Program-made: the position numbers and the translations under genes
Part shown: positions 31,829-40,788 of the stretch, one piece after another
Position numbering within the stretch: position 1 is the stretch's first letter
How the letters are laid out: every line of letters begins with the position of its first letter
Notes under the pieces: model-generated
The model's input: the letters and a program-made list of their open reading frames with translations, nothing else
The model's database searches: none
What the model was told of the DNA's origin: nothing
Assembly (NCBI GenBank): GCA_020050435.1
Contig: JAGVKQ010000010.1
Span: forward strand, 1-55,354
Source: Candidatus Caenarcanales bacterium
GTDB taxonomy: Bacteria > Cyanobacteriota > Vampirovibrionia > 2-02-FULL-35-15
Length of the DNA: 55,354 nucleotides
Direction: 5' to 3'

Positions 31829-32716
31829 CTAACTATTCAAAATCCCAATTATCTCAGGCAAAGCAGCTTCTTGTCCTACAGCCATTACATGAATACCACC
31901 TAGATTAAGTTTTTTAATTTCCGAGACTATTTCTTTAGAGATAGTTAGTCCTTCTTTTTTTTGATCTTCTGGATCAGTATATTTTTCAATTCTTTCTAAT
32001 ATATTTTTAGGTACTGAAACTCCAAAAACTTTTTCATTCATAAAGTTTGCCATCTTAATTCCCTTGAGCGGTGTAATTCCTACTATTGTTTTTTTAGAAT
32101 ATTCACCTAATGAATCAGCAAACTTTTTTATACTTTCTATGTCATATGAAATCTGAGTTTGAATAAAAGATGTACCACATTTAAATTTTTCTTCGATGAC
32201 TTCTCTTTGTTTTTTTAAATCTGGTACTCCAGGGTGTGCTGTACAGCCTATAAATAAATTGGTTTTTCCTTTTAGTTCTTTGCCTGACATATCTAAACCT
32301 TTGTTTAAATTATTAATTGCTTTAATTAATTCAATCGACTCCAGATCGAATACAGGTTTTGCATCAGGATGATCACCAGATTTAGGATCGTCACCTTTCA
32401 TTGGTAAGACATTTCTAATTCCTAAAAGGCTAGCGCCTAAACAATCTGCTTGTAAAGCAATTCTGTTTCTGTCCCTACACGTTAATTGCCAAATTACATC
32501 AACATCATTTTTTAAAATAATAGTCGCTACTGCAAGTGGACACATTCTCATGTTTCCACCTTGACCATCTGTTAGATTAATGGCAGTTACTATATTTTTT
32601 AGCTTTAAAGAAATTTCAGATAAGAATGATGCGTCTGTACCTTTTGGTGGAGCAAGTTCACATGTAACAATGAATTTCCCATCTGTATTTTTGATAATTG
32701 CTTCTTCTAACGTCAT
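31829..32716 (-). CDS. metF: Methylenetetrahydrofolate reductase
   Basis: A 295-residue MetF-type flavoprotein reducing 5,10-methylene-THF to 5-methyl-THF for methionine synthesis. It shows the catalytic-Glu strand VTCELAPPKGTD, LTDGQGGNMRM, the QLTCRDRNR motif, GDDPKSGDHP, and FIQTQISYD. It probably feeds homocysteine methylation; no metH or metE is nearby. Divergent from mreB, with a 76-bp shared upstream region. TAAAGT lies 6 nt before the ATG, a weaker example of the leaderless pattern. Confidence 0.92.
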   Translation of the reverse strand: MTLEEAIIKNTDGKFIVTCELAPPKGTDASFLSEISLKLKNIVTAINLTDGQGGNMRMCPLAVATIILKNDVDVIWQLTCRDRNRIALQADCLGASLLGIRNVLPMKGDDPKSGDHPDAKPVFDLESIELIKAINNLNKGLDMSGKELKGKTNLFIGCTAHPGVPDLKKQREVIEEKFKCGTSFIQTQISYDIESIKKFADSLGEYSKKTIVGITPLKGIKMANFMNEKVFGVSVPKNILERIEKYTDPEDQKKEGLTISKEIVSEIKKLNLGGIHVMAVGQEAALPEIIGILNS

Positions 32717-32792
32717 TTGCTCACTTTAAAAATTTCATTTACACTAGAATACGATTATAGCTTAATAAATGAAATAAGGAAGAAAAGGTAAT

Positions 32793-33833
32793 ATGTTTTG
32801 GAAAAGCTTTTCAAGAGATATAGGAATTGATTTAGGAACTGCAAATACTTTAGTTTGTACTTCAGAGCGTGGAATTGTATTAAGAGAGCCTTCTGTCGTA
32901 GCTGTAAACATTGAATCAAAAGAAGTTCTTGCAGTAGGTGAAGAAGCTAGAGCCATGATTGGCCGTACACCAGCTCATATTATTGCTACAAGACCTCTTC
33001 GTGATGGAGTTATTGCAGATTTCAAACATGCAGAAATGATGCTCAGATATTTTATCGACAAAGTAAATGGTAGAAGTCATTTCGGCAGACCGTTAGGAAA
33101 ACCTAGAGTTTGTATTGGTATACCCTCAGGAATTACAGAAGTTGAAAGAAGAGCTGTAAGAGAAGCAGCAGAAAATGCAGGCGCAGGCCCTGTTTATTTA
33201 ATTGAAGAACCGATGGCAGCAGCAATTGGTGCTGGGCTTCCTGTAGCAGAACCGATTGGAAGTATGATTGTTGATATCGGTGGTGGAACTACTGAAGTTG
33301 CAGTTATTTCACTTTCAGGAATTGTTGTTAGTGAATCTATTCGTGTGGCTGGAGATGAATTGAATGAATCTATTATTCAATACATGAAAAAAGTTTATAA
33401 CCTTGCAGTAGGTGAAAGAACAGCTGAAGAAATTAAATTTAGACTCGGATCAGCATATAAAAATAGTGAAGATGGGGAAAAATTAGAAGTTCGTGGATTG
33501 AACCTTATAAATGGCTTACCTAGAACTGTAGTTATTGGAAGACCTGAAGTTAGAGAATCCATGCAAGACCCACTAGCCACTATTGTTGAGGCAGTAAAAA
33601 GAACTCTTGAAAGAACTCCTCCTGAATTAGCTGCAGATATTTATGACAGAGGAATAGTAATTGCAGGTGGTGGAGCACTACTTACTGGACTTGATGAATT
33701 GATTGCAAATGAAACTGAAGTGCCTGTTCATATCGCTGAAGATCCTTTATCATGTGTAGTTATCGGTACTGGTAAGGTGTTAGTGGATAAAACACTGCGC
33801 AGAATCCTAGATGCTGCTGCACAATTCGATTAA
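32793..33833 (+). CDS. mreB: Rod shape-determining protein MreB
   Basis: A 346-residue actin homologue forming the scaffold of the elongasome. Actin-fold motifs: phosphate-1 [12 protein letters not shown] (10-21), [13 protein letters not shown], phosphate-2 [15 protein letters not shown], and the adenosine motif [18 protein letters not shown]. Length is typical. A purine-rich GAAAAGG precedes the ATG. mreC follows 5 bp downstream; mreD is not next, its place being taken by the SRP RNA. Confidence 0.97.
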   Translation: MFWKSFSRDIGIDLGTANTLVCTSERGIVLREPSVVAVNIESKEVLAVGEEARAMIGRTPAHIIATRPLRDGVIADFKHAEMMLRYFIDKVNGRSHFGRPLGKPRVCIGIPSGITEVERRAVREAAENAGAGPVYLIEEPMAAAIGAGLPVAEPIGSMIVDIGGGTTEVAVISLSGIVVSESIRVAGDELNESIIQYMKKVYNLAVGERTAEEIKFRLGSAYKNSEDGEKLEVRGLNLINGLPRTVVIGRPEVRESMQDPLATIVEAVKRTLERTPPELAADIYDRGIVIAGGGALLTGLDELIANETEVPVHIAEDPLSCVVIGTGKVLVDKTLRRILDAAAQFD

Positions 33834-33838
33834 GGCAA

Positions 33839-34660
33839 ATGCGAAAAAGAAAAGCTTCATTTACTCCAAACTTAGAACCTAAAACAATTCTAAAAATCAT
33901 AGTTTGGGTTATTGTTTTTTGGGTTTTATCCAGACCATTAAATGGAATTGGTCAGAATATTTATCTTTATTTGGGGTCTTTTACAAACAATGCATATGTG
34001 GGAATTTCACAGAGTAAATCTCAGGCAGAAAAATTAATTAAAGCTGAAAAGCTTGCAAAAAGACAATCAAAAGTAATCTCCACATTGAAAATAAATAATC
34101 AGCATCTATCAGAACAAAATAAAGAAGTAGAAAAACTTAGAAATTTGCTTGATTTAAAAAAACATTTAAATTATAAATCTATTAGTGCTTCTGTTATTGG
34201 AAGAAGCTCTGACAATTGGCATAAGCAGCTAGTCATAGATAAAGGATTAAATGAAAATATTATGCTTGGGGATTCCATTCTAAGTAATAAAGGAATAATT
34301 GGGCAAATTGTTGAAGTTGGAAAAAATACATCTATTGTGGAATTAATTTCAGATCCCAGTTATAGAATTGGTTGTAAGCTGGATAAAGAAAATGTTCTTG
34401 GAATCCTTTCTGGTAAAACAAACTCTATTGGACTACTGGAATTTATACCAATAGGAACCAACGTAATGGTTGGAGATGAAGTTATTGCATCTGGACTTGC
34501 TAGTGGCGGATTGAAACCTACTTATCCGCCTGGCTATCCTGTAGGTAGAGTAATTAAAGCAAGCAAAAAGAAAAGTAAATCATCAGACTTATATATAGAA
34601 GTACTTTTAAGTGAAGATTTAAACTCCTTAAGTGATGTAATTGTATTTTCGCCAAATTGA
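33839..34660 (+). CDS. mreC: Rod shape-determining protein MreC
   Basis: A 273-residue bitopic protein linking MreB filaments to PBP2 in the periplasm. A basic N-terminus, one membrane helix (about 17-33), a coiled coil (about 58-105), and a beta domain with VIGRSSDNWHKQLVIDKG, GIIGQIVEVGKNTS, and GDEVIASGLASGGLKPTYPPGYPVGRV, the MreC C-terminal signature. Translated from AAGG just after mreB, so cotranscribed. Confidence 0.94.
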   Translation: MRKRKASFTPNLEPKTILKIIVWVIVFWVLSRPLNGIGQNIYLYLGSFTNNAYVGISQSKSQAEKLIKAEKLAKRQSKVISTLKINNQHLSEQNKEVEKLRNLLDLKKHLNYKSISASVIGRSSDNWHKQLVIDKGLNENIMLGDSILSNKGIIGQIVEVGKNTSIVELISDPSYRIGCKLDKENVLGILSGKTNSIGLLEFIPIGTNVMVGDEVIASGLASGGLKPTYPPGYPVGRVIKASKKKSKSSDLYIEVLLSEDLNSLSDVIVFSPN

Positions 34661-34669
34661 TACATGCGT

Positions 34670-34675
34670 TATAAT
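34670..34675 (+). promoter_or_regulatory. -10 box of the SRP RNA gene
   Basis: Perfect TATAAT ending 5 nt before the predicted 5' end of the SRP RNA. The -35 is poor. Confidence 0.7.
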
Positions 34676-34680
34676 GAAGC

Positions 34681-34772
34681 TGCTGTTAGGTATGGCAAAT
34701 GCTTTACGAACCTGGTCAGGTAGGAAACTAAGCAGCCATAAGTTAAGTTTTTGGGTATACCTAATGGCACTA
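34681..34772 (+). ncRNA. ffs: Signal recognition particle RNA, small bacterial type
   Basis: The conserved Ffh-binding apex reads CCTGGTCAGG-TAG-GAAA-CTA-AGCAGCC (about 34710-34737), equivalent to the E. coli helix 8 with its asymmetric loop. The tetraloop is GAAA instead of GGAA. The ends pair: TTAGGTAT (34686-34693) with ATACCTAA (34757-34764), plus further G-C and wobble pairs out to 34681/34769. Size is about 90 nt, with no Alu domain. TATAAT at 34670-34675 sets the 5' end. The 3' end is approximate. Confidence 0.9.
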
Positions 34773-34802
34773 GAAACTAGAGGACCAGAGAATTAAATAC
34801 TA

Positions 34803-34833
34803 GCCGCCATAGGCGAGCCTCGCCTTCGGCGGG
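34803..34833. repeat. 31-bp GC-rich palindromic repeat, copy 2
   Basis: Same unit as 23867-23897, differing only in the three bases after GCCGCC (ATA instead of CCT). It folds as an inner GGCGAG-C-CTCGCC hairpin bordered by CCGCC/GGCGG. It lies downstream of the SRP RNA, where it may block 3' readthrough or decay. Confidence 0.8.
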
Positions 34834-34937
34834 AAGATTAGAAGGAAGCATGAATAGTTCTAGTGTTTCCCCTGTTTAAATTAACAAATTTTTTCCAGAT
34901 AATAATATAATTAAATCGGAGAATAAAAAAAGGCATT

Positions 34938-35156
34938 ATGGAACCACAAAAATATAGATTGGGTGAAATTTTAGTAAGTCTAGGGGTGCTCACAGAAGAC
35001 CAATTAAATTCTGCATTAAAAGAACAAGAAGTATTAGACAAACAAGGTAAAGAGCACAAGCCCGTAGGGCAGATCCTACTTGAACAGGGATATATCTCTC
35101 CAAATGATTTAATTGAAGCTATAAAGATACAGACAAAACAAAAAGAGCCGATATAG
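34938..35156 (+). CDS. Stand-alone MshEN/GspE-N-like protein, 72 aa
   Basis: Two tandem 24-residue units typical of the MshEN (GspE_N) domain fill the whole protein. Unit I, residues 7-30, begins RLGEILVSLG, has LxxALKEQ at its end and fits the known cyclic-di-GMP-binding consensus. Unit II, residues 42-65, starts PVGQILLEQG, so the leading Arg-Leu is replaced by Pro-Val, and ends IEAIKIQ. In characterised proteins this domain is attached to a type IV pilus or type II secretion ATPase; here no ATPase domain follows. It may be a free second-messenger receptor. Preceded by AGG. Confidence 0.75.
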   Translation: MEPQKYRLGEILVSLGVLTEDQLNSALKEQEVLDKQGKEHKPVGQILLEQGYISPNDLIEAIKIQTKQKEPI

Positions 35157-35263
35157 ATATTGGGTGATTAAAAGGGTATTAAGAACATTTATTTAGAAAA
35201 CTTTTAATTTCTCAGCTCCTTAATAAACACTTAACTAAAAAGAACTAAGGTATTAATTACACC

Positions 35264-35770
35264 ATGAGTAATAGATCCTACTTACTATCTTTTCTTATAG
35301 CAGCCAGTCTATTGGCAAGCTCGCTAAAAGCTAATGCTTTAGATAAACAAGAGATAAAAACATTTCCGACAATTTTAAAAGGTAATGTCCAAGAACAAGT
35401 TAAACAAGAAATTCCGAAAACTGGAATTGGAGTAATTGGATTGAGGTTTATCCACCAAAGCGGATTCCCTTCATTTATAGAACAAGTGTATTCAAATTCT
35501 CCAGCTAGTAGGGCCGGAATAAGATCTAAAGATTTAATTTTTGCAATTGATGGAGTGAGAACTGATAAATTAAACTCTGATGGGGTTTATCAGCTTCTTG
35601 CTGGACCACCAGGATCAACAGTAAGAGTTTTTGTTACCAGAGGACAAAGCATGTTTAATGTAGAAATGCTTAGAGAAGACCTTGCAAATTTTCCTGCTGA
35701 AATTCAAAACAGGTATTTAGCTGGACCTATTATTATGCCTGTAGGCAATGACTACTCTCCATACCATTAA
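35264..35770 (+). CDS. Exported PDZ-domain protein, 168 aa
   Basis: A signal peptide (residues 1-25, cleavage near ANA-LD) is followed by a short linker and one PDZ domain (about 52-138): GIGVIGLRFIHQ, then VYSNSPASRAGIRSKDLIFAIDG, and LLAGPPGSTVRVFV. No protease domain is attached, so it may be an adaptor or a regulator of periplasmic proteolysis. C-terminal Pro/Tyr-rich tail. TATTAA lies 7 nt before the ATG; no clear Shine-Dalgarno. Confidence 0.8.
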   Translation: MSNRSYLLSFLIAASLLASSLKANALDKQEIKTFPTILKGNVQEQVKQEIPKTGIGVIGLRFIHQSGFPSFIEQVYSNSPASRAGIRSKDLIFAIDGVRTDKLNSDGVYQLLAGPPGSTVRVFVTRGQSMFNVEMLREDLANFPAEIQNRYLAGPIIMPVGNDYSPYH

Positions 35771-35963
35771 TACCAATTAATCAAGATTTTATTCTCAATT
35801 ATCAATTCTTAAATTTCAATTAATTAGCTATGCTTGCGATACAGATTTTACCTTAAAGTGCATGTTAAAATACCTAAGCTATTAATTTCTGACTCTATGT
35901 TTTTGCATGAGTTTAGAGACATAAATGAGATTAAATTTAAAGGAAAAAGGAAAGCATATATAA

Positions 35964-36749
35964 ATGGAAACAGTAGAAATTAAAGAATTACTAGAAGCAG
36001 GCGTTCATTTTGGTCACCAAAAGAAGAAGTGGAATCCAAAAATGAAACAATATATTTATTCTGATAAAGGCGGAACCTGCATAATTAATCTAGAAAAAAC
36101 CTCAGAATTACTTGAACAAGCCTGTATGTTTTTAAAAGAAGCAGCAGCTCAAAAGAAAAACATAGTTTTTGTTGGAACTAAAAAGCAAATATCTGATTTA
36201 GTGAAAGATGAAGCTATTAGATGTGGGGCATTTTTCATAAACAGAAGATGGTTAGGTGGACTTTTAACAAACTTTGACACCATGAGAAAGAGATTGAACA
36301 GATTAAAAGAATTAGAAGAAATGCAAGATAGCGGTACAGTTGTTCATACTAATAAAAAAGAACTTTCTGTATTCAATAAAGAACTAGAAAAGCTAGATAA
36401 AACTCTTGGTGGTATTAAAAATATGAGAGGGAAGCCAGATATCCTTTTTGTAATTGACCAACAAGAAGAAGACATAGCAATCAAAGAAGCTCAAATGATT
36501 GGAATTAAGATTGTGGCTCTTGTGGATACTAACTGTGATCCAGATGGAATTCATTTCCCAATCCCTGGAAATGATGATTCAATTAGATCAGTTAAGCTGA
36601 TTTTAAAAGCAATAGCTAATTCAATTATTGAAGGACATGCAGGTCAAGTTCCTGATGTTCATAAATTAAGTTCAAAAAACAGTTTAGCTAAGAACATTGT
36701 TAGACAACCTATTAAGCTTGTCCAAGAAGTTACAGTTCAACCTGTATAA
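35964..36749 (+). CDS. rpsB: 30S ribosomal protein S2
   Basis: A 261-residue uS2. VEIKELLEAGVHFGHQKKKWNPKMKQYIYSDK is diagnostic, with RWLGGLLTNFDTM and the NMRGKPDILFVID segment. An SD-like AAAGGAAAAAGGAAAG precedes the ATG. The 193-bp upstream region contains TTAAAAT near 35867 and a small hairpin ACTC-T-ATG/CATGAGT at 35892-35912; autoregulation by S2 is possible but not shown. It heads the rpsB-tsf-pyrH block. Confidence 0.97.
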   Translation: METVEIKELLEAGVHFGHQKKKWNPKMKQYIYSDKGGTCIINLEKTSELLEQACMFLKEAAAQKKNIVFVGTKKQISDLVKDEAIRCGAFFINRRWLGGLLTNFDTMRKRLNRLKELEEMQDSGTVVHTNKKELSVFNKELEKLDKTLGGIKNMRGKPDILFVIDQQEEDIAIKEAQMIGIKIVALVDTNCDPDGIHFPIPGNDDSIRSVKLILKAIANSIIEGHAGQVPDVHKLSSKNSLAKNIVRQPIKLVQEVTVQPV

Positions 36750-36762
36750 AACAAGGGAAAAA

Positions 36763-36803
36763 AGGCAGATTATTTGCCTGTAGAGACTTGATTCATCAAG
36801 TCT
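36763..36803 (+). promoter_or_regulatory. Tandem hairpins in the rpsB-tsf gap
   Basis: AGGCA-gattatt-TGCCT (36763-36779) is followed by the stronger AGACTTGA-TTCA-TCAAGTCT (36784-36803). There is no T-run, so full termination is unlikely. A role in setting the rpsB to tsf ratio, by attenuation or mRNA processing, is plausible. Confidence 0.4.
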
Positions 36804-36847
36804 AATCTTCGGTAAAAAGAATAATAAGGTAGATAAGAGGAATAAAA

Positions 36848-37762
36848 ATGACATTCACTGCAAAAGATGTAGCTGACTTAAGACAAAAAACCGGCGCTGG
36901 CATGATGGAGTGTAAAAAAGCACTTACTGATGCAAATGGTGATATTGAAAAGGCATCTGAGATTTTAAGACAAAAAGGCATTGTTGCTGCTGCTAAAAAG
37001 GCAGATAAAGTTGCTATGGAAGGTATAGTAGCCAGTAAGATTTCTGATGATAAAAAATCTGGAGTTATTATTGAATTAAGTGCTCAAACTGACTTTGTCG
37101 CAAAAAATGAGCTCTTCATTGATCTTTCTCAAAAAATTCTTGATGCTGCACTTGCTAGCAAATCAAAATCTTTAGAAGATTTACTTCAAGTAAAAGTAGA
37201 AGGCTCACCACTTTCTGAATTAATCAAGTCAAGAATCTCTACAATTGGTGAAAATATTCAGCTTAGAAGAGTTAATGTGTTTCAGTCTGATAAAGGTGTG
37301 ATTGGTACATATATCCATCCTGTTGGTAATAAAATTGGCGTGTTAGTAAAACTTCAAGCATCATCAGACTCCAGTAAATCTGATCTTGATGAACTTTCAA
37401 AAAATATTGCAATGCATATAGCTGCATCACAACCTCAACCAGATTTTATTGATAAATCAGAAATCCCTGCAAATATAATCGAAGAAGAAAAAAGAATTGA
37501 AATGGGTAAAGAAGACTTAGCTAAAAAGCCTAAAGAAATTGCAGAAAAAATTGTTCATGGAAGACTAGATAAGCTCCTTGCACAAAGATGCCTTTTAGAA
37601 CAACCTTTTATTAAAGATCCAGGACTTACTGTAGAAAAAATGGTTTTAGAAAAAGGTAAACAATTAAACATTGAAATTAAAGTTGCACAGTTCATACGTT
37701 ACAATGTTGGAGAGACACAAGATAAATCTCAGTTAGAAGAGAAAGAACCAGCAGCAGTTTAA
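36848..37762 (+). CDS. tsf: Translation elongation factor Ts
   Basis: A 304-residue EF-Ts, the nucleotide exchange factor of EF-Tu. The N-terminal UBA-like domain reads [25 protein letters not shown]; the core has [17 protein letters not shown], including the TDFV motif that contacts EF-Tu; MHIAASQPQ and the C-terminal [14 protein letters not shown] follow. AGAGG precedes the ATG. pyrH begins 2 bp after its stop. Confidence 0.97.
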   Translation: MTFTAKDVADLRQKTGAGMMECKKALTDANGDIEKASEILRQKGIVAAAKKADKVAMEGIVASKISDDKKSGVIIELSAQTDFVAKNELFIDLSQKILDAALASKSKSLEDLLQVKVEGSPLSELIKSRISTIGENIQLRRVNVFQSDKGVIGTYIHPVGNKIGVLVKLQASSDSSKSDLDELSKNIAMHIAASQPQPDFIDKSEIPANIIEEEKRIEMGKEDLAKKPKEIAEKIVHGRLDKLLAQRCLLEQPFIKDPGLTVEKMVLEKGKQLNIEIKVAQFIRYNVGETQDKSQLEEKEPAAV

Positions 37763-37764
37763 AT

Positions 37765-38508
37765 ATGAAAAAACCAGTATATCGAAGAATTCTATTAAAA
37801 CTTTCAGGTGAAGCTTTAATGGGGGGACAAACCTCAGGTATTGATCCTAAAATCGTACATCAAATCGCAGAAGAAATTAAAAGTATTCATCAGCTAGGCA
37901 TTCAGATTGCCATTGTCGTGGGTGGGGGAAATATTTTTCGTGGTGTTCAGTCTAGTGCAGCTCTTGGCATGGATAGAGCAGCGGCAGACTATGTAGGAAT
38001 GCTTGCCACTGTTATGAATAGCCTTATTTTACAGGGTGTTCTTGAGTCCATTGGTGTAAACACTAGAGTCCAGTCAGCTATTGGCATGCAAGCGATTGCT
38101 GAACCATACATAAGAAGAAGGTCTACAAGGCATCTTGAAAAAGGAAGAGTAGTTATTTTTGCAGCAGGTACTGGAAATCCATTTTTTACTACTGATACTA
38201 CAGCAGCACTTAGGGCTTCAGAAATTGATGCAGATATTTTACTCATGGCAAAACACGGTATTGATGGGGTTTACGATAGTGATCCAAAGAAAAACTCTGG
38301 TGCTAAAATATTTGCACATCTTACATATAATGAATTTTTAAGTAAAGATTTGAAAGCCATTGATGCAGCAGCTATTGCTCTATGTCAGGAAAGTAAAATC
38401 CCTATTGTTGTTTTTGATTTTGGTGCAAAAGACATTGTTCAGCAAATAGTTACTGGTGAAAAAGTTGGAACTTTAATAGGCAGCAAGCAACCAGAAGTTT
38501 GTAAGTAG
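37765..38508 (+). CDS. pyrH: UMP kinase
   Basis: A 247-residue bacterial UMP kinase (amino-acid-kinase fold) making [15 protein letters not shown] (phosphate binding), [38 protein letters not shown] and [17 protein letters not shown] are all characteristic. Translationally coupled to tsf (2-bp gap), the standard gene order in many bacteria; frr would be expected next but smpB is found instead. Confidence 0.97.
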   Translation: MKKPVYRRILLKLSGEALMGGQTSGIDPKIVHQIAEEIKSIHQLGIQIAIVVGGGNIFRGVQSSAALGMDRAAADYVGMLATVMNSLILQGVLESIGVNTRVQSAIGMQAIAEPYIRRRSTRHLEKGRVVIFAAGTGNPFFTTDTTAALRASEIDADILLMAKHGIDGVYDSDPKKNSGAKIFAHLTYNEFLSKDLKAIDAAAIALCQESKIPIVVFDFGAKDIVQQIVTGEKVGTLIGSKQPEVCK

Positions 38509-38539
38509 AGGTGTCCCAGTGAGATGTCTAGATATGCTT

Positions 38540-38545
38540 TATAAT
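38540..38545 (+). promoter_or_regulatory. -10 box of predicted leaderless smpB mRNA
   Basis: Perfect TATAAT ending 7 nt before the GTG start at 38553. No Shine-Dalgarno lies between. The pyrH stop is 32 bp upstream. Confidence 0.55.
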
Positions 38546-38552
38546 CTTCATT

Positions 38553-39035
38553 GTGGCTAAAGACAAAAAATCTAAAGAAAACAAATCTGAAAGTATTCAA
38601 AATAGAAAAGCTCGTTATGATTACTTTATTGAGGATACTATTGTCTGTGGGCTTGTTTTAAGTGGTACTGAAATTAAATCCATTAGAACAGGTAGAGCCC
38701 AGCTGAAAGACAGTTATGCAAGGATTGAAAAGGGAGAGGCCTGGCTATATAACTGCAATATTTCCCCATATCAGTTTGGGAATAGATATAACCATGAACC
38801 ACTTAGAAAAAGAAAGCTTTTATTAAATAAAAGAGAAATATTAAAGCTTGACCAAAAAATTAAAGAGAAAAACTACAATTTAATACCCTTAAAAATCTTC
38901 TTTTTAAGGAATTGGGCAAAGATGGAAATAGGTCTTGGTAAGAGTAAAAAGACGTATGACAAGAGAGAAACAATTAAGAAAAAGGAATTACAAAGATCCC
39001 TTAAAGAAACAAAGAACACTGTAAATAAAAGATAA
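38553..39035 (+). CDS. smpB: SsrA-binding protein SmpB
   Basis: A 160-residue SmpB, partner of tmRNA in rescuing stalled ribosomes. The OB-fold landmarks are RKARYDYFIEDTIVCGLVLSGTEIKSIRTG, QLKDSYARIEKGEAWLYN, the RKRKLLLNKREI segment, and the KIFFLRNWAKMEIGLGKSKKTYDKRE C-terminus. The initiation codon is GTG at 38553 and there is no ribosome-binding site; a TATAAT box lies 7 nt before it. tmRNA itself was not found in the window. Confidence 0.95.
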   Translation: MAKDKKSKENKSESIQNRKARYDYFIEDTIVCGLVLSGTEIKSIRTGRAQLKDSYARIEKGEAWLYNCNISPYQFGNRYNHEPLRKRKLLLNKREILKLDQKIKEKNYNLIPLKIFFLRNWAKMEIGLGKSKKTYDKRETIKKKELQRSLKETKNTVNKR

Positions 39036-39106
39036 CGTATAGCGTATAGATGTCCTCATAATTCTCCTCTCTCTATAAGTTGTTTTATGTTAAAATATTT
39101 ATCCTT

Positions 39107-39559
39107 ATGTACGCAATAATAAAAACTGGCGGTAAACAAATCAAAGCGGAAGCCGGCCGTTTTATAGATGTAGAAAAACTCCCACAAAATGAGGGTGAAA
39201 AAGTTTCACTTGATAGCATTGTTATGCTAGTTTCAGGTCAGGATTCTAAGATTGGTAGTCCTTTTGTTAAGGGAGCTACTGTTAATGGTCTTATCCTAAA
39301 GAATTCAAAAGATGGAAAAGTTATTGTTTTCAAAATGAGACCTAAAAAAGGTACTAGAAAGAAACAAGGTCATAGACAGCACTACACCAGACTTTTTATT
39401 GAAAGTATTGAACTAGATGGAAAAGTAATGGCTAAAGCTGAATCTGCTCCAAAAGAAGGATTAGGCATAAAACGTACTCGTACAGTACTTAGTAAAAAAG
39501 TTGTTTCTGAACCAAAAGTTAAAAAAACAAAATCAAAGAAAGTATCAAAGGTAAAGTAG
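39107..39559 (+). CDS. rplU: 50S ribosomal protein L21
   Basis: A 150-residue bL21. I start at ATG 39107 because [19 protein letters not shown] matches the family N-terminus; an upstream in-frame start at 39080 adds nine unsupported residues. The RNA-binding core [21 protein letters not shown] is present. bL21 is usually about 103 residues; here a C-terminal extension of about 45 residues, rich in Lys/Ser/Val ([11 protein letters not shown]), is added. TAAAAT lies 10 nt before the ATG. Confidence 0.95.
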   Translation: MYAIIKTGGKQIKAEAGRFIDVEKLPQNEGEKVSLDSIVMLVSGQDSKIGSPFVKGATVNGLILKNSKDGKVIVFKMRPKKGTRKKQGHRQHYTRLFIESIELDGKVMAKAESAPKEGLGIKRTRTVLSKKVVSEPKVKKTKSKKVSKVK

Positions 39560-39596
39560 GGGTTGGTTTAAAACCAACCATTACAGGAGAAAGATT

Positions 39597-39848
39597 ATGG
39601 CATCTAAAAAGGGCGTAGGCTCAACAAAAAACGGAAGAGATAGCAATCCACAGTATCTTGGAGTTAAGTTATTTGGTGGACAACAAGCAATAGCTGGAAA
39701 TATTATAGTTAGACAAAGAGGCACACATTTTCATCCAGGTGAAAATGTAGGAATTGGAAAAGACCATACTATATTTGCTGTTAAAAACGGTACCATTAAG
39801 TTTACTACTAAAAAAGGCAAGCAATTTATTAACGTTTTACCTGCGTAG
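39597..39848 (+). CDS. rpmA: 50S ribosomal protein L27
   Basis: An 83-residue bL27. It begins [24 protein letters not shown] without the cleavable N-terminal extension seen in Firmicutes, and contains [15 protein letters not shown] and [15 protein letters not shown] precedes the ATG. In the usual rplU-rpmA pair, 37 bp apart. Confidence 0.97.
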   Translation: MASKKGVGSTKNGRDSNPQYLGVKLFGGQQAIAGNIIVRQRGTHFHPGENVGIGKDHTIFAVKNGTIKFTTKKGKQFINVLPA

Positions 39849-39862
39849 ATACGCCGTCCGTG

Positions 39863-39868
39863 TAAAAT
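39863..39868 (+). promoter_or_regulatory. -10 box of predicted leaderless DoxX-family mRNA
   Basis: TAAAAT preceded by TG, ending 6 nt before the ATG at 39875; no Shine-Dalgarno. Confidence 0.5.
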
Positions 39869-39874
39869 GTACTA

Positions 39875-40306
39875 ATGAAAATAAATGAGATATCTCTTTT
39901 TGCTCTTCGTTTGTCCTTAAGTTATATTTGGATTACTGCTGGCAGCAGCAAACTTTTTAATGATAAATTTATTGCTTCTTTTCCAGCTACTTTAGATAGT
40001 TTTGCTAAAGGCTGTCATTTTTCTTTTTATGTAGGATTTTTAAAGCAGTATATAATGCCCAATGCGCATTTATTTGCTCAGTTAACTATTTGGGGTGAAA
40101 TACTTGCTGGAATTGCTTTTCTTCTGGGTTTTCCAATGATGCTAGCGGCATTTGTCGGCATTTTTATGAATGTAAACTATTTTCTTATAGCTACAAGCCC
40201 ACCATCTCAGTTCTTAAACATCTTAATGATTTTTGCACAGTTAACAGCAGCTACCTGTGGAGCGGGTAATGTTTGGGGATTAAGTGCTCGAATTGGTAAG
40301 AAATAA
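39875..40306 (+). CDS. DoxX-family membrane protein
   Basis: A 143-residue DoxX/DoxD-like protein with four hydrophobic helices (about 7-25, 58-77, 82-103, 107-130). LRLSLSYIWITAGSSKLFND at the N-terminus and the GEILAGIAFLLGF helix are typical. The biochemical role of such small DoxX proteins is poorly defined; links to redox or quinone chemistry have been proposed. Its own -10 box sits directly before the start. Confidence 0.82.
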   Translation: MKINEISLFALRLSLSYIWITAGSSKLFNDKFIASFPATLDSFAKGCHFSFYVGFLKQYIMPNAHLFAQLTIWGEILAGIAFLLGFPMMLAAFVGIFMNVNYFLIATSPPSQFLNILMIFAQLTAATCGAGNVWGLSARIGKK

Positions 40307-40363
40307 ACAATTTGTTACTAACCCATTGATTTATTATTACTTATTAGATACGATTCCATTAAT

Positions 40364-40753
40364 ATGATTATTGGAAGAGATTGTTCTGGGCTACCTTTAA
40401 TTCATCATAGTTCTATGCGAATGAATGAAAGTCAATTGCAAGATGAGCTGTTGTGGCATACGCTAGAAGAAAGTGCAGAAAAAATTAATGCTGAGCTAAA
40501 TAAAAGTGGTTGGGATCTAAAAGTCACTGTAGAAAAAGACACTTCAAGATTTTATAATAAGGGATATTCTCTAAGAGTTAATGGGGAAATAGATTATTCC
40601 GGTCGCCATATGAATATGCCCTTAACAGTTCAAAGAGCAGGTGTATTAATAGCCGAAACAATAAAAAAACACCTACCACCCCAATATAAAGACAGGTGTC
40701 CTAATTTTAGTATTGCTAAACATGATCCTGTATTTGTAGTTAACCAAGATTAA
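40364..40753 (+). CDS. Hypothetical protein, 129 aa
   Basis: Not recognised. A soluble alpha/beta protein without a signal peptide. LLWHTLEESAEKINAELNKSGWDLKVTVEKD looks like a helix then strand; two strands follow and a conserved-looking His/Pro-rich end (HDPVFVVNQD). TACGAT lies 9 nt before the ATG, with no Shine-Dalgarno. Sits between the DoxX gene and dnaE. Confidence 0.6.
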   Translation: MIIGRDCSGLPLIHHSSMRMNESQLQDELLWHTLEESAEKINAELNKSGWDLKVTVEKDTSRFYNKGYSLRVNGEIDYSGRHMNMPLTVQRAGVLIAETIKKHLPPQYKDRCPNFSIAKHDPVFVVNQD

Positions 40754-40776
40754 ATTCTTCTATCTTTTAATAATGT

Positions 40777-40782
40777 TAAAAT
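40777..40782 (+). promoter_or_regulatory. -10 box of predicted leaderless dnaE mRNA
   Basis: TAAAAT ending 6 nt before the dnaE ATG at 40789; no Shine-Dalgarno; -35 weak (TTCTTC at 40755-40760, 16-bp spacing). Confidence 0.5.
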
Positions 40783-40788
40783 TCCTCT

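Noticed and set aside
35791-35800. ATTCTCAATT upstream of rpsB as a fourth Fur-type box
   Set aside because: Only one half-site matches; the other half is AT-rich and does not fit the 7-1-7 pattern.
39080-39106. N-terminal extension of L21
   Set aside because: The family N-terminus [11 protein letters not shown] begins at 39107 and no ribosome-binding site supports 39080.
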